Below, piece by piece: positions 45,239 through 54,094 of a stretch of 55,152 bases of DNA. Source of the stretch: an uncultured Saprospiraceae bacterium (GTDB lineage Bacteria; Bacteroidota; Bacteroidia; Chitinophagales; Saprospiraceae); assembly GCA_937959115.1 (NCBI GenBank), contig CALGAW010000078.1:1-55152 (forward strand), read 5' to 3'. Under the pieces are notes generated by a model. That model was not told where the DNA came from, ran no database searches, and worked only from the letters and a program-made list of their open reading frames with translations. Both the position numbers and the translations under genes were made by a program. The stretch's first letter is position 1; every line of letters begins with the position of its first letter.

Positions 45239-45769
45239 TTAGTGTTTTAATTGTTTAAATAATTCCCAGATCACAACACCCGCGCACACAGAGACATTCA
45301 ACGAATGCTTCGTGCCGAATTGTGGAATCTCAATACAGTAATCTGATTGGTCTACAACGTTCTGGGCGACTCCCTTGACTTCATTGCCTAAGATGACCAC
45401 ATATTTTTGAGTAGGATCGACTTTGAAATCGGGTAGGGCGGTACTGCCTTCCGCTTGTTCTATGGAAAGTATCGTATATCCGTTTTCTCGATGTTTTTTA
45501 ATTGCCTCCAATGTATTTTCAGCATGTTGCCAGTTAACGGATTGGGTGGCACCGATGGCTGTTTTTAGGATTTCGCGGTGTGGCGGTGTTGCAGTAATCC
45601 CACAAAGGGTAATCTCTTCTAATGCGAAAGCGTCAGCAGTCCTAAAGGCCGAACCCACATTCAAAGCACTACGCACATTGTCAAGTACCAAGATAATCGG
45701 AACCTTCTTCGTTTGTTTAAACTCGTCAACTGTTAGCCGATTTAAAGCTTGGAGGGACTTTTTTTTCAT
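45239..45769 (-). CDS. TrmH/SpoU-family RNA 2'-O-methyltransferase
   Basis: The protein has 176 aa with a SPOUT fold. Motif 1 is visible as DNVRSALNVGSAFRTAD (about 31-47), motif 2 as KYVVILGNEVKGV (about 122-134) and motif 3 as IPQFGTKHSLNVSVCAGVV (about 148-166), which forms the trefoil knot that binds SAM. The short N-terminus lacks the extra L30e-like domain of RlmB, so a TrmH- or TrmL-like tRNA or rRNA target is more likely than 23S G2251. The exact target cannot be told from sequence. It is the upstream gene of a tight pair with the TPMT-like methyltransferase. Confidence 0.9.
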   Translation of the reverse strand: MKKKSLQALNRLTVDEFKQTKKVPIILVLDNVRSALNVGSAFRTADAFALEEITLCGITATPPHREILKTAIGATQSVNWQHAENTLEAIKKHRENGYTILSIEQAEGSTALPDFKVDPTQKYVVILGNEVKGVAQNVVDQSDYCIEIPQFGTKHSLNVSVCAGVVIWELFKQLKH

Positions 45770-45812
45770 TGAGCAAAGATAGGCGGATTCGGAGGAATAT
45801 TAAAATATTTTT

Positions 45813-46406
45813 CTACCGCACACCAATTCGCTTTTCAATCTCCTCACTTAAAGGATAAACTCGTTCATAAGGCAACAGACGTTTTGCTTCCTTGTGTTTT
45901 CCTACCTTCCGCAATTGATTTATCTTCTTTGTCAATGGGGTTAAATCTACAATCTCCTCAATCCATTCGGTGTTGTATTCTTCTATTAAAAATCTGCTGA
46001 TACCCACCTGAATAGAACGTTCCTGCAATTTACTACCTCGAATGTTTCGTTCTGGATCCCATTGGACATGCACCTTGGCGGCTTTAAACTGATTGTTCCA
46101 AGTTGCCCCGTTCGAATAAATCTCCTTATCTGGATGCGTTAAAATACCCATTCCTAGAGCTGTTTCCCAAGCACTCCGTTTTATTTTAATGCCTAGGATC
46201 ACTGTTTGATTTGATTTTGTTCCCCAACCACTTCGCTCCATCAACCAAAGGTAGGAAGGCTTGATCCAAGTCATTCGTTTAAATGAAAACGGTGATTCAA
46301 ATTTATTGTTCTTGATAGCCGCCTTCCCAATTTTCTCACTGTAAGCTTGGTAAACGATAATCGCGTCGCGGTTATAGTCTGCTCGAATTTCTTGTAATTT
46401 TCCCAT
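45813..46406 (-). CDS. DUF4291 family protein
   Basis: The protein has 197 aa. It fits the DUF4291 family along its whole length: IRADYNRDAIIVYQAYS at the N-terminus, then FKRMTWIKPSYLWLMERSGW, a middle block with AAKVHVQWDPERNIRG, RSIQVGISR, and a C-terminal WIEEIVDLTPL. The family is widespread in bacteria and some fungi but has no established biochemical function; the conserved Arg, Tyr, Trp and Asp positions suggest an enzyme. The gene is 43 nt upstream of the SpoU gene on the same strand and could be the first gene of that operon. Confidence 0.85.
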   Translation of the reverse strand: MGKLQEIRADYNRDAIIVYQAYSEKIGKAAIKNNKFESPFSFKRMTWIKPSYLWLMERSGWGTKSNQTVILGIKIKRSAWETALGMGILTHPDKEIYSNGATWNNQFKAAKVHVQWDPERNIRGSKLQERSIQVGISRFLIEEYNTEWIEEIVDLTPLTKKINQLRKVGKHKEAKRLLPYERVYPLSEEIEKRIGVR

Positions 46407-46518
46407 AGAATTTACTACAACAAATTGGGCTTAAAAGTTCCACAGAAACTATTTTTAGTGAAGAACTAATAACTAATAACAAAAGAAATTCCTTACCTTG
46501 ATTTAAATATAAAGAGTA

Positions 46519-46872
46519 ATGAATATATCAAATGTTGTTGTCGCTATTTGTAGTCTCCTGTTCATAATGATTGGAGCAGATAAATTCTTCCCTTTTATGG
46601 AACCTCCTTGCACTTTAATGAATAGCATCTCACCAATTATCTGGAAACTTTTAGGTTGCTTAACACTTGCTGGAGGAGTCATTCTTTGGTTTCCAAAATA
46701 TAGAAAGTATGTAGCAGGCTTCTTTATTTGTTACATGCTTTTCTTCATTATTGTACATCTTGTGCATGGCACCTACGACATCGGAGGCGCAGCTTCTATG
46801 GCTGTAATGTTAGGTTTGTTGGTCTGGAATCCAGACTTTATCCAAAGTAAGAAAGTACAAACGAACGGCTAA
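46519..46872 (+). CDS. DoxX-like small membrane protein
   Basis: The protein has 117 aa with four hydrophobic helices (about 4-22, 41-58, 65-84 and 88-107). The pattern MIGADKFFPF followed by LLGCLTLAGGVILWFPKYRK and YMLFFIIVHLVHG is typical of small DoxX/DoxD-like membrane proteins. These often accompany redox or stress functions; no specific role is supported. A weak 6-bp hairpin with a T-rich 3' side follows at about 46892-46927. Confidence 0.7.
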   Translation: MNISNVVVAICSLLFIMIGADKFFPFMEPPCTLMNSISPIIWKLLGCLTLAGGVILWFPKYRKYVAGFFICYMLFFIIVHLVHGTYDIGGAASMAVMLGLLVWNPDFIQSKKVQTNG

Positions 46873-47255
46873 CTGTAGAATGAGAAATATGAATCCATTA
46901 GTGAATTACTTGAATTGGATTTCTTTTCTACCAAATTCTAAAAAATAATCAAAAAAAATGTACCCAAATATAAATTTCTGCGTATTAATAAGGACGGAAT
47001 TTATAACAGGTTAATCGTTAATTTTTCCTTAAAAATTTTGTAGGATGGTTTCAAAAGGTTATCCTTGTGCAAATGAAATAGTTGACATATAAAATTGTAT
47101 AACAGCCAGTTATTGAAATAAATTGTAAACTATCTCGTTTAATCCAATATATTTAATCCAGAACGCCCTGAATTTGGCACAGTATTTTTATATGAAAGTA
47201 TAAGTGCCTGTTTATTTAATCTGAATAAAATTCGGAATAAACGAAAAGAAGAGAA
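46873..47255. other. Intergenic region before the lipoprotein-ligD cluster
   Basis: About 380 nt with no ORF. The promoter for the downstream cluster should be here. No clear TAnnTTTG box or RNA element stands out. Confidence 0.5.
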
Positions 47256-47738
47256 ATGAAGAAGCTAATTGTACCGGCGTTTCTAATTTTAGCGAGTATT
47301 GTTGTACTGCTAAATGGTTGTGAAAAGGATGAGGATCCTTGTGTAAATCCGTATGACACTGTATCTGGCGTTGTTGTATCAGACTACCAATTCGGAGAAT
47401 GTGTTTCCACGCTTGGGATGCTTAGTCAAAACTACATCATTGAAAACAAAGATGCCTTTGAAGCCTTGCCTATCTTGCCTTCTGACAACGGAAACTGTAA
47501 TCAGCAAAATATATCTACTATTGATTTTGACCGATATGCCCTTCTCGGATTATATGCAGACGGAGCATGCGATGTCATTTTTGACAGAAATGTGGAGCAA
47601 GATACTCAAAACAAAAAATACATTTATACCGTTAGTCGTACCCTGTGCAATAGTTGTGAACGACACGAATATTCAATGAATTGGGTTTTAGTGCCAAAAC
47701 TGCCAACAGGATACACCGTAGAATTCAGAACAATTTAA
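47256..47738 (+). CDS. Putative lipoprotein of unknown function
   Basis: The protein has 160 aa. The signal MKKLIVPAFLILASIVVLLNGC ends in a lipobox-like LLNGC, so Cys22 is probably lipidated. The mature part has seven further cysteines (CVNP, GECVS, GNCNQ, GACD, CNSCERH) and ends in VEFRTI. I do not recognise a family. Its stop is only 3 nt from the TTG start of ligD, which points to translational coupling or at least co-transcription, although a lipoprotein has no obvious place in DNA end joining. Confidence 0.7.
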   Translation: MKKLIVPAFLILASIVVLLNGCEKDEDPCVNPYDTVSGVVVSDYQFGECVSTLGMLSQNYIIENKDAFEALPILPSDNGNCNQQNISTIDFDRYALLGLYADGACDVIFDRNVEQDTQNKKYIYTVSRTLCNSCERHEYSMNWVLVPKLPTGYTVEFRTI

Positions 47739-47741
47739 GAT

Positions 47742-50063
47742 TTGGCAAAACAATATGTGGTCACCGAAGTTGATGGAAAAAAAGTAAAACTTAGTAATCT
47801 GTCTAAAGTTTTATATCCAGATCAAGGTATCCTGAAAGCCGAAATTATCCAATACTACATGGCCGTTGGCCCCACCTTCCTTAAATACATAGAAAACCGA
47901 CCACTGTCACTCGTTCGCTACCCCGATGGTATCAACGCTCATAAGTTCTACACCAAAGAGAAACCAGATTGGGCACCTTCGTGGATTGAAAGCATTCTCC
48001 TAGGGAAAGGCAAAGAGAAAGAAGGCAAAAATTACATCCTTGCAGATAACCAAGCCGCAGTCATCTGGTTGGCCAACCTCGCTTGTTTAGACATCCACCC
48101 CATGCAAGTCAAAAAGCCAAACTATGACAAGCCAGATCTGATTGTCTTCGACTTAGATCCACCACCTAATGCAGTATTTGGTAGCATAAAGGCAGTGGCG
48201 TTCAACCTAAAAAAATACCTAGAAGAATTTGGCTATTATCCCTTCATTAAAACTAGTGGAGGCAAAGGAGTGCATGTCTGTGTGCCCATCGCACCCCTCT
48301 GGAAACATGACGAGCTTATGGAGTCCATCAAAACACTGACAAGAGGCTTCATAAAATTGTACCCAGAGCACTGTACCCTGAAAATTCAGAAAACAGCACG
48401 GACGAACAAAATGCTAATTGATATCTACAGAAATCATGAGGGACAAACCACCGTTGGCGCTTATTCCACAAGAGGGCGACCCGGAGCAACGGTGTCAATG
48501 CCAATCACTTGGGATCAGCTTGAAGATTTGGAGCATCCAAGCATTTATACCATCAAGAACGTGCCTGACCTCCTTAAGAAGCATGGAGACGCCTGGAAAG
48601 GGTTTCGTAGCTATGCAGTCCACTTGCATGACAAAAGAGGCGCACAGCCCTCTAAAATGCCTGAAACGGCCGTTGGAGATCAACTCCAGAGCTACGAAGG
48701 CAAAAGAGATTTTTCGAAAACAAGTGAACCCGCTCCTGAATCAACTGTAAAGACAAAAGGTAATCGCTTTGTAATTCAAATCCACCATGCGACGAATTTG
48801 CATTGGGATTTACGCCTTGAGATGAACGGCGTACTGCGCTCCTGGGCCATTCCAAAAGGATTGCCACCTGTTCCTGGCATTAAGCGACTTGCTATTGAGA
48901 CGGAACCACATCCCTTGAAATACCTTGATTTTGAAGGTGTAATACCCAAGGAAGAATATGGAGGTGGAACCATGTGGGTATTTGCAACTGGGACGTATGA
49001 GGTTTCCAAAAAGGAAGAAAAACGGATGCATGTTAAGCTGATAAGTAAGCAAGTAGAGGCAACATTCCACTTGTACAAAATGAAAAACAATGAATGGCTG
49101 ATTGAGCGCAAAGACAATCCGACCTACAAGTTGTTGCAGGATGTCATTCCTCCAATGCTCGCTATTCCTCAAGAAAAGTTGCCAAAAGAAAAGGATTTTT
49201 CTTACGAAATAAAATGGGATGGCATCCGAGCCGTAATGACGATTGCAGATAAGCAGGTTACCATCCGAAGTAGAAGTGGAAGAGACATCACCAAACAGTT
49301 TCCTAAGATTGCAGATAGCAAACATTGTCGGTCAGCAACAGCGATTCTAGATGGGGAAATCGTTTGTCTGGATGAAGCTGGAAAGCCTGTTTTTACAGAT
49401 GTGATCAGCCGACTGCACACGTCTGCTCCTTCAAAAATTGATCAACTGACTCGAAGTAAACCCGCTTACTTTTATGTGTTCGATTGTCTCTATCTAGGCG
49501 GTCGCAGCCTAATGAGTGATCCATTGCACAAGCGGCAAGAGTGGTTAGCTGCCATTATTAGAAAAAACAATATCATTCGCTTAAGTGAAGGCATAGAAGA
49601 CGGAAAAGCCCTGTTGGAAGCTGCAAAACTGCATGGACTAGAAGGGATTATCGCAAAAAAAACAACTAGTTCTTACCATCCGGGCGGTAGAAGTGGTGAT
49701 TGGTTGAAAATAAAATTCAGATCAACTGCTGAGTGCGTAATTCTAGGCTATACCAAGGGAGAAGGAGCACGTAAGGCATTTTTTGGTGCCTTGCATCTCG
49801 GGGAAATTTCTGAAGAAGGAATCATTTACAAAGGAAAAGTCGGAACTGGATTTGACGATAAAAAGATAAAGGCAGTACTTGAAACATTAGAAGGACTCAA
49901 TCGATCTACAAAATTGATTAAAGACCAAATCTCCGATGAAAAATCAACGGTTTGGTTAGAGCCAATTTTATTTTGTGAAATACAATATGCATCTTTAACC
50001 AATAAAAGTACGTATAGAGAGCCTGTATTTATGAGATTAAGACCTGATTTATCATCCGAATAG
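47742..50063 (+). CDS. ligD: Multifunctional NHEJ DNA ligase LigD (POL-PE-LIG)
   Basis: The protein has 773 aa. LigD repairs double-strand breaks with Ku by trimming, filling and sealing ends. Domains in order: primase-type polymerase (about 10-295) with catalytic DLD (Asp137, Asp139) and Asp227 in MLIDIYR; 3'-phosphoesterase (about 335-470) with His348, His354, Asp356, Arg358 and His390; ATP-dependent ligase (about 475-770) with Lys491 in KWDGIR, DGEIVCLDE, EGIIAKK and WLKIKF. The order POL-PE-LIG is that of Mycobacterium rather than Pseudomonas. The start is a TTG, because no in-frame ATG lies near VDGKKVKLSNLSKVLYPD; a GTG at 47757 is the alternative. The gene follows the lipoprotein by 3 nt and precedes ku by about 140 nt. 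Confidence 0.95.
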   Translation: MAKQYVVTEVDGKKVKLSNLSKVLYPDQGILKAEIIQYYMAVGPTFLKYIENRPLSLVRYPDGINAHKFYTKEKPDWAPSWIESILLGKGKEKEGKNYILADNQAAVIWLANLACLDIHPMQVKKPNYDKPDLIVFDLDPPPNAVFGSIKAVAFNLKKYLEEFGYYPFIKTSGGKGVHVCVPIAPLWKHDELMESIKTLTRGFIKLYPEHCTLKIQKTARTNKMLIDIYRNHEGQTTVGAYSTRGRPGATVSMPITWDQLEDLEHPSIYTIKNVPDLLKKHGDAWKGFRSYAVHLHDKRGAQPSKMPETAVGDQLQSYEGKRDFSKTSEPAPESTVKTKGNRFVIQIHHATNLHWDLRLEMNGVLRSWAIPKGLPPVPGIKRLAIETEPHPLKYLDFEGVIPKEEYGGGTMWVFATGTYEVSKKEEKRMHVKLISKQVEATFHLYKMKNNEWLIERKDNPTYKLLQDVIPPMLAIPQEKLPKEKDFSYEIKWDGIRAVMTIADKQVTIRSRSGRDITKQFPKIADSKHCRSATAILDGEIVCLDEAGKPVFTDVISRLHTSAPSKIDQLTRSKPAYFYVFDCLYLGGRSLMSDPLHKRQEWLAAIIRKNNIIRLSEGIEDGKALLEAAKLHGLEGIIAKKTTSSYHPGGRSGDWLKIKFRSTAECVILGYTKGEGARKAFFGALHLGEISEEGIIYKGKVGTGFDDKKIKAVLETLEGLNRSTKLIKDQISDEKSTVWLEPILFCEIQYASLTNKSTYREPVFMRLRPDLSSE

Positions 50064-50183
50064 GAAAAAATGAAAATCGAATAATGATTGAAGAATTTCG
50101 AATGCAGAATTATTAGACGCAGCGTATTGCTAACGGATTTATTTACAAGTGTATATGAACGGAGTCAATTAGTTTCATTAATC

Positions 50184-50200
50184 ATTAAACATTAATCATT
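50184..50200 (+). repeat. Shared extragenic AT-rich motif, copy 3
   Basis: ATTAAACATTAATCATT is an exact copy of 39657-39673 and ends 3 nt before the ku start codon. Confidence 0.45.
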
Positions 50201-50203
50201 GTT

Positions 50204-50995
50204 ATGAGAGCAATTTGGAAAGGACATATTCAATTTTCATTGGTGACGATTCCAATCGAAGTGTATAGTGCAGTAGAGAAAAAATCTGAAATAAAATTCA
50301 AACAATTGCATAATGAAGATCATGGTGCAGTTGGATACGATAAGGTCTGTCGGTCTTGTAACAAAAAAGTGCCGTATGGTGATATCGTCAAAGGATATGA
50401 GTACCAACCCGATCAGTTTGTGGTCCTTGAAAAAGAAGATTTCGATGCCATCAAATTGAAGAGTAATCGAATCATAGAAATCGAAGCTTTTGTAGACATC
50501 AATGAGGTGCACCCTTCCCGTTTTGAAGCGGTTTATTTTATCGGGCCGAACGGAGATGTCGCCTTAAAAACCTATAGCCTATTTTGCCAAACACTTAAAA
50601 ACAGTGGAAAGGCTGGTGTAGGAAGACTCATCCTCCGAGACAAGGAAGATGTCGTGCTGTTGACTTCCCATGAAAACGGTATGGTCATGTACAAATTACG
50701 CTATCCGCATGAGCTACGCTCTATAAGCGATATCCCTGATTTAGGCGTTGCAGAACCAGATGAAAAACAGCTCAAACTCGCTGAAACTCTAGTAGAGTCA
50801 TTAACAACAACCTTCGAAGAAATTGATTTTGAAGATCGGTATCGAGACGCACTAATGGAACTAGTAGAACAGAAAGTAGCTGGAAAGGAAATAATTGCCC
50901 TTCCTACCGCAGAAGACGAGAAACCCGTTGTGGATATCATGGATGCTCTAAAAGCAAGTATAGAAAATGCGAAGAAGGTGAAAAAAGGAGCGTAG
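50204..50995 (+). CDS. ku: Ku homodimer protein, non-homologous end joining
   Basis: The protein has 263 aa, the normal size of bacterial Ku. Ku rings bind broken DNA ends and recruit LigD. The start MRAIWKGHIQFSLVTIPIEVYSA is diagnostic; CRSCNKKVPYGDIVKGYEY carries the conserved CxxC, and EAVYFIGPNGDVALKTYSL and RLILRDKEDVVLLT belong to the beta-barrel core. The C-terminal region (about 215-263; VVDIMDALKASIENAKKVKKGA) ends in a lysine-rich tail, shorter than the extended basic tails of Ku2-type proteins. The gene lies between ligD and an EEP-fold nuclease, all on the same strand. Confidence 0.95.
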   Translation: MRAIWKGHIQFSLVTIPIEVYSAVEKKSEIKFKQLHNEDHGAVGYDKVCRSCNKKVPYGDIVKGYEYQPDQFVVLEKEDFDAIKLKSNRIIEIEAFVDINEVHPSRFEAVYFIGPNGDVALKTYSLFCQTLKNSGKAGVGRLILRDKEDVVLLTSHENGMVMYKLRYPHELRSISDIPDLGVAEPDEKQLKLAETLVESLTTTFEEIDFEDRYRDALMELVEQKVAGKEIIALPTAEDEKPVVDIMDALKASIENAKKVKKGA

Positions 50996-51036
50996 ATTTT
51001 TATTGATCGATGTTTTATCACTAATTAAAAGAAGAT

Positions 51037-51723
51037 TTGTTTAAACTAATATCCTGGAACATAATGCAAGGCGGCGGTCGCAGAAGTGCTGGAATACTGA
51101 AGGCTTTGTTGAAAGAACGTCCAGATGTCATCGTGTTCAGTGAATTTCACAACAATGATTCAGGAACACAGTTGCGCTCAAAATTACTTGGGGCGGGTTA
51201 TCTCTATCAAGTAGCAAGCGGAGCGAAGGGTGCAGTAAACACGGTGCTGATCGCGAGTAAGTTTCCTTGCGGTTCTCAGCTCTTTCCTACAGTTGAACAG
51301 TATCCTCATAATGTGGTTATGGCTGAATTTCCTGCCTTTAATCTGTATGGAGTGTATCTGCCACACAAGAAGAAACATGACTGGCTGCCTTGGTTTCTAA
51401 AGAGGCTTAAAAACGATAAGCCTTCCATAATTGCCGGCGACTACAATACGGGGATCAATTTTGTAGATCAGAAGGGTAAGTCCTTCTGGTATACTGAATA
51501 CCTAGAAAAATTTGGAGAAATCGGATATCAAGATGCATTTCGCCATGTGCACGGAGATGCTAGGGAGTATTCCTGGTTCAGTCATCAAGGCAACGGTTTT
51601 CGGTACGATCATACTTACGTGCACGATTCTATTTTGCCCTTGGTTACGGAATGCCGTTATTTGCATTCGTGGCGGGAGGAGAAGTTAAGTGATCACTCCG
51701 GTATGTTATTGAAGTTAGGGTAG
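51037..51723 (+). CDS. Endonuclease/exonuclease/phosphatase (EEP) family protein
   Basis: The protein has 228 aa with TTG as the start (MFKLISWNIMQGGG); an AAAAGAAG sequence just upstream may serve as ribosome binding site. The EEP metal-dependent fold is shown by SWNIMQGGG (Asn8), VIVFSEFHNN (catalytic Glu), AGDYNTG (Asp, Asn) and the C-terminal SDHSGM (Asp-His pair). Family members include AP endonucleases, DNases and phosphatases. No signal peptide is present, so it is cytosolic. It lies 41 nt after ku, so an end-processing role in NHEJ is a reasonable inference. The closest family members may instead act on other phosphodiesters. Confidence 0.82.
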   Translation: MFKLISWNIMQGGGRRSAGILKALLKERPDVIVFSEFHNNDSGTQLRSKLLGAGYLYQVASGAKGAVNTVLIASKFPCGSQLFPTVEQYPHNVVMAEFPAFNLYGVYLPHKKKHDWLPWFLKRLKNDKPSIIAGDYNTGINFVDQKGKSFWYTEYLEKFGEIGYQDAFRHVHGDAREYSWFSHQGNGFRYDHTYVHDSILPLVTECRYLHSWREEKLSDHSGMLLKLG

Positions 51724-51739
51724 CAATCTAAGCACACAA

Positions 51740-53179
51740 CTAATCCTGAATGTATTTCAATGTTATTCTAGAATATTGTCTAAATTCTTCAACCAACACA
51801 CCATGGTTTTTGTAGGTATAAGTATAGAGGTTTATGGGAGTTCTTCGCCTAAGTATTCCTATTTTTCTGTCCTTGTGATATTGGTTGAATTTTGAAGCTC
51901 CAATTTTTTTAGACCTTGTTTGGACTTCTTTACCCCATTCTCCATTTTCTTTATTAATGTTTATTTCAAACTCATCGTTATAATTGTTTTTTATGTGGTA
52001 TATGATGTTCTCTTCATCATCAGAAAGTAGAAAACTGACGACTGTAAATGAATAATCAGAAACTCTCTTAAACCCCCTTGATTTTAAAACCATGGACGTG
52101 GCCTTTTTCGTTGTCGTCCAAAGTTCTTTTCCCTGAGCATCAAATTTTTTACAAAAGTAGGTGGATCTATAATCGTTTTCTGTTTTGCTTATGCCAAAAT
52201 AATAGAGTTCACCTGTCGATTCATCTAACAAGGTATTTCCATAAGAAAATGGATTATTTTTAGGTTTCAAATAGTCTGGATATATTCCTTTTGTATGGGT
52301 GGTGAAAGTAGTGATTGAACGTTCAGGGGTAAAGGTAGGTGCTCCTGTTGGATTGTAAGTAACACTACTAGAAGACGTAACGTAAGTATCCTTAGATTTC
52401 AATGAAAAATCAACTTTCCTTCCATTATAAAATGATGAGGTGTATAACATTGTGGATTCTGAACCTTCTATAATAGGCTTAAATGAAAAGGAGTTAACCA
52501 AAGTACCTTCCATATTAAACACCCAAATTCCTAGTTCAATTCTTTGTTGTAATGTCTCATTCTTTTTTTTATGTAAAATTCCATATTTAAAATACAATTG
52601 GTCATTGTATGTACCTATAAATGTAGTTGGAGCAATCGTCTTATGACTTTCTAACGAAGGAAAAGAGATGGTGGATTTTTCATGAGAAAGGTCTGCATGA
52701 TTGATTTTGTCAAGGCAAATTTTGTCATTTTCATCTCTGGAAATAATGATTAAATCGTTCTCATATGTACTCGTACCATAATTTTCCCATTTCTCGCTTA
52801 TCAACTCAAACTTCTTCGTTTCTGAATTACCATCTTTTCTTATCTGAGCTATTTCTTCATTTTTTGTATTCAATAAGTAAACATATTCTCCACCTTTTGA
52901 TACAATTGCTTTATGGTAATAACTATTTGTTAAATCAATTGAGGAAAGAGCAACTTTTCGAATCAGTTTCATTTCAGGGGAATAATGGTAGAGTGTACAG
53001 TTTTGATCAGAAATTTCTTTATCATCTGTCCCGATATCAAAGATAAATCCATCAGGGCCAAATGATTTTACATCGCCAAGAAGTTGTTCGTTCTCCCCAA
53101 TTTGGAATTCTTGTGTTTTGTCTTGAGCAGAAATGAGCAGAGAAATGAATAAAAGTGCGAATGAAAGTAAGTGTTTCAT
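51740..53179 (-). CDS. Secreted protein of unknown function
   Basis: The reading frame extends to 53293, but the ATG at 53179 opens a signal peptide, MKHLLSFALLFISLLISAQ, so I chose it (479 aa). The mature protein is rich in beta strands and aromatic turns (YHYSPEMKLIRK, GEYVYLLNTKNEEIAQI, LYYFGISKTENDYRSTYF), which suggests a beta-propeller of the kind seen in secreted Bacteroidota proteins with DUF names. No catalytic motif or T9SS tail is visible. Its 3' end is only 16 nt from the EEP gene end (convergent), and its 5' end faces the attC-like region. Confidence 0.68.
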   Translation of the reverse strand: MKHLLSFALLFISLLISAQDKTQEFQIGENEQLLGDVKSFGPDGFIFDIGTDDKEISDQNCTLYHYSPEMKLIRKVALSSIDLTNSYYHKAIVSKGGEYVYLLNTKNEEIAQIRKDGNSETKKFELISEKWENYGTSTYENDLIIISRDENDKICLDKINHADLSHEKSTISFPSLESHKTIAPTTFIGTYNDQLYFKYGILHKKKNETLQQRIELGIWVFNMEGTLVNSFSFKPIIEGSESTMLYTSSFYNGRKVDFSLKSKDTYVTSSSSVTYNPTGAPTFTPERSITTFTTHTKGIYPDYLKPKNNPFSYGNTLLDESTGELYYFGISKTENDYRSTYFCKKFDAQGKELWTTTKKATSMVLKSRGFKRVSDYSFTVVSFLLSDDEENIIYHIKNNYNDEFEININKENGEWGKEVQTRSKKIGASKFNQYHKDRKIGILRRRTPINLYTYTYKNHGVLVEEFRQYSRITLKYIQD

Positions 53180-53502
53180 GTTTTTTGGGGATTTGAGGGT
53201 TGAAAATAATGTTATTCTTTGGGTATTAAATCTAAAACTAGCAGTTGTTTTTTCTAAAGATAGAATAATATTTTTTATATAATAGTTCGTCAAGAAAAAT
53301 TAGGTAAACCCTTAATTTCAGCATGACTACTTATAGATCAGGCTTTGGAACAAGGAGTCGGTTAACGCCCTATAAGGACTAAAGTCCTTTTGGTGGGAAT
53401 GATTGAAAGTTGTAATTTTGTGCGTACATTGAAGATGTATACGCCATTGAAGTATCTTTGTGGCGTTTATAGAGATGTTGGCAGCAAGTAGAAAAAAAGA
53501 AA
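53180..53502. other. Intergenic region with folded repeat
   Basis: It holds the promoter region of the minus-strand gene and the upstream attC-like element at 53361-53482. No gene is visible. Confidence 0.5.
53361..53482 (+). repeat. attC-like folded repeat, upstream boundary of first cassette
   Basis: A long imperfect palindrome. GTTAAC (53361-53366) pairs with GTTGGC (53477-53482) allowing G-T wobble, and CTATAA (53370-53375) pairs with TTATAG (53467-53472). Inside are smaller hairpins, for example AAGGACT-AA-AGTCCTT at 53374-53389. The right end GTTGGCAG fits the integron R' core GTTRRRY apart from the last base. At 122 nt it is within the attC size range. An integron identity is inference, based on the paired cassette ends listed below. 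Confidence 0.5.
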
Positions 53503-54078
53503 ATGAACAAATTCGGAATTCTAAGAAAAATAAATAAAGAGTTGAAATATGTCCCAATAAAAGAATACGTTGGAACAGAGATACCGATAGATATTTCAAA
53601 AAATGGGACAATAATAGGTAACGAAATAATAGAGATAGTTGAGGAATATTTAAAACTGAAAGTGAAATCTATCAAAAACAACAATATAGAAGGAACAATT
53701 GCAAAATATGGTATGATAGATATAAACTTAGAAATAGAAGATAGTCCATTTACAAATGATAGTAAAGGAATTCAAATATTAAAAGAGAATGGTTGGGTAG
53801 ACGAAGAAAACGATGAAGAATTTAAAGAAGAAGGATTAGGGTTTCTTGAAGATATGATAAGCGAAATTGAAGAAGGAAAATCATATTTGAAAATTTATGC
53901 ATCCTCAATTGACCAAAAAGAAAAATGGTTTAAAGGAAAATCATATCTATTAAAGCAAATGCTAAAAGGAGAAAAGCCAAAACCAAGACCAGAAGATAAA
54001 AACCAAATCTTCAAAATTGGCGATATGTGTTTTACAAATTATTCGGGAATTTGGTTATGGAAACATTTTTATATGTAA
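53503..54078 (+). CDS. Hypothetical protein in a cassette-like unit
   Basis: The protein has 191 aa and I do not recognise the family. It is strongly charged and lysine/glutamate-rich (NDEEFKEEG, KGEKPKPRPEDK), with no signal peptide, so it is probably cytosolic. The start ATG lies about 20 nt after the GTTGGCAGCA site, with an A-rich leader (GTAGAAAAAAAGAAA). Base composition is clearly more AT-rich than the genes to its left, which points to foreign origin. The gene sits alone between two attC-like repeats in the same direction as the next gene, the usual layout of integron cassettes: one promoterless ORF each. Confidence 0.65.
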   Translation: MNKFGILRKINKELKYVPIKEYVGTEIPIDISKNGTIIGNEIIEIVEEYLKLKVKSIKNNNIEGTIAKYGMIDINLEIEDSPFTNDSKGIQILKENGWVDEENDEEFKEEGLGFLEDMISEIEEGKSYLKIYASSIDQKEKWFKGKSYLLKQMLKGEKPKPRPEDKNQIFKIGDMCFTNYSGIWLWKHFYM

Positions 54079-54094
54079 AAAAGAAAAAGAAACC

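Noticed and set aside
45423-45782. 119-aa plus-strand frame opposite the SpoU methyltransferase gene
   Set aside because: The minus strand shows all three SPOUT motifs, and this frame is their antisense.
48810-49325. 171-aa minus-strand frame inside ligD
   Set aside because: It overlaps the phosphoesterase and ligase domains, which are clearly coding on the plus strand. The translated product has no recognisable domain.
52493-52499. GTTAACC as a possible left boundary of a further cassette matching the CGGTTAAC at 53359
   Set aside because: It lies within the coding sequence of the secreted protein on the other strand, and a 7-base match is expected by chance.
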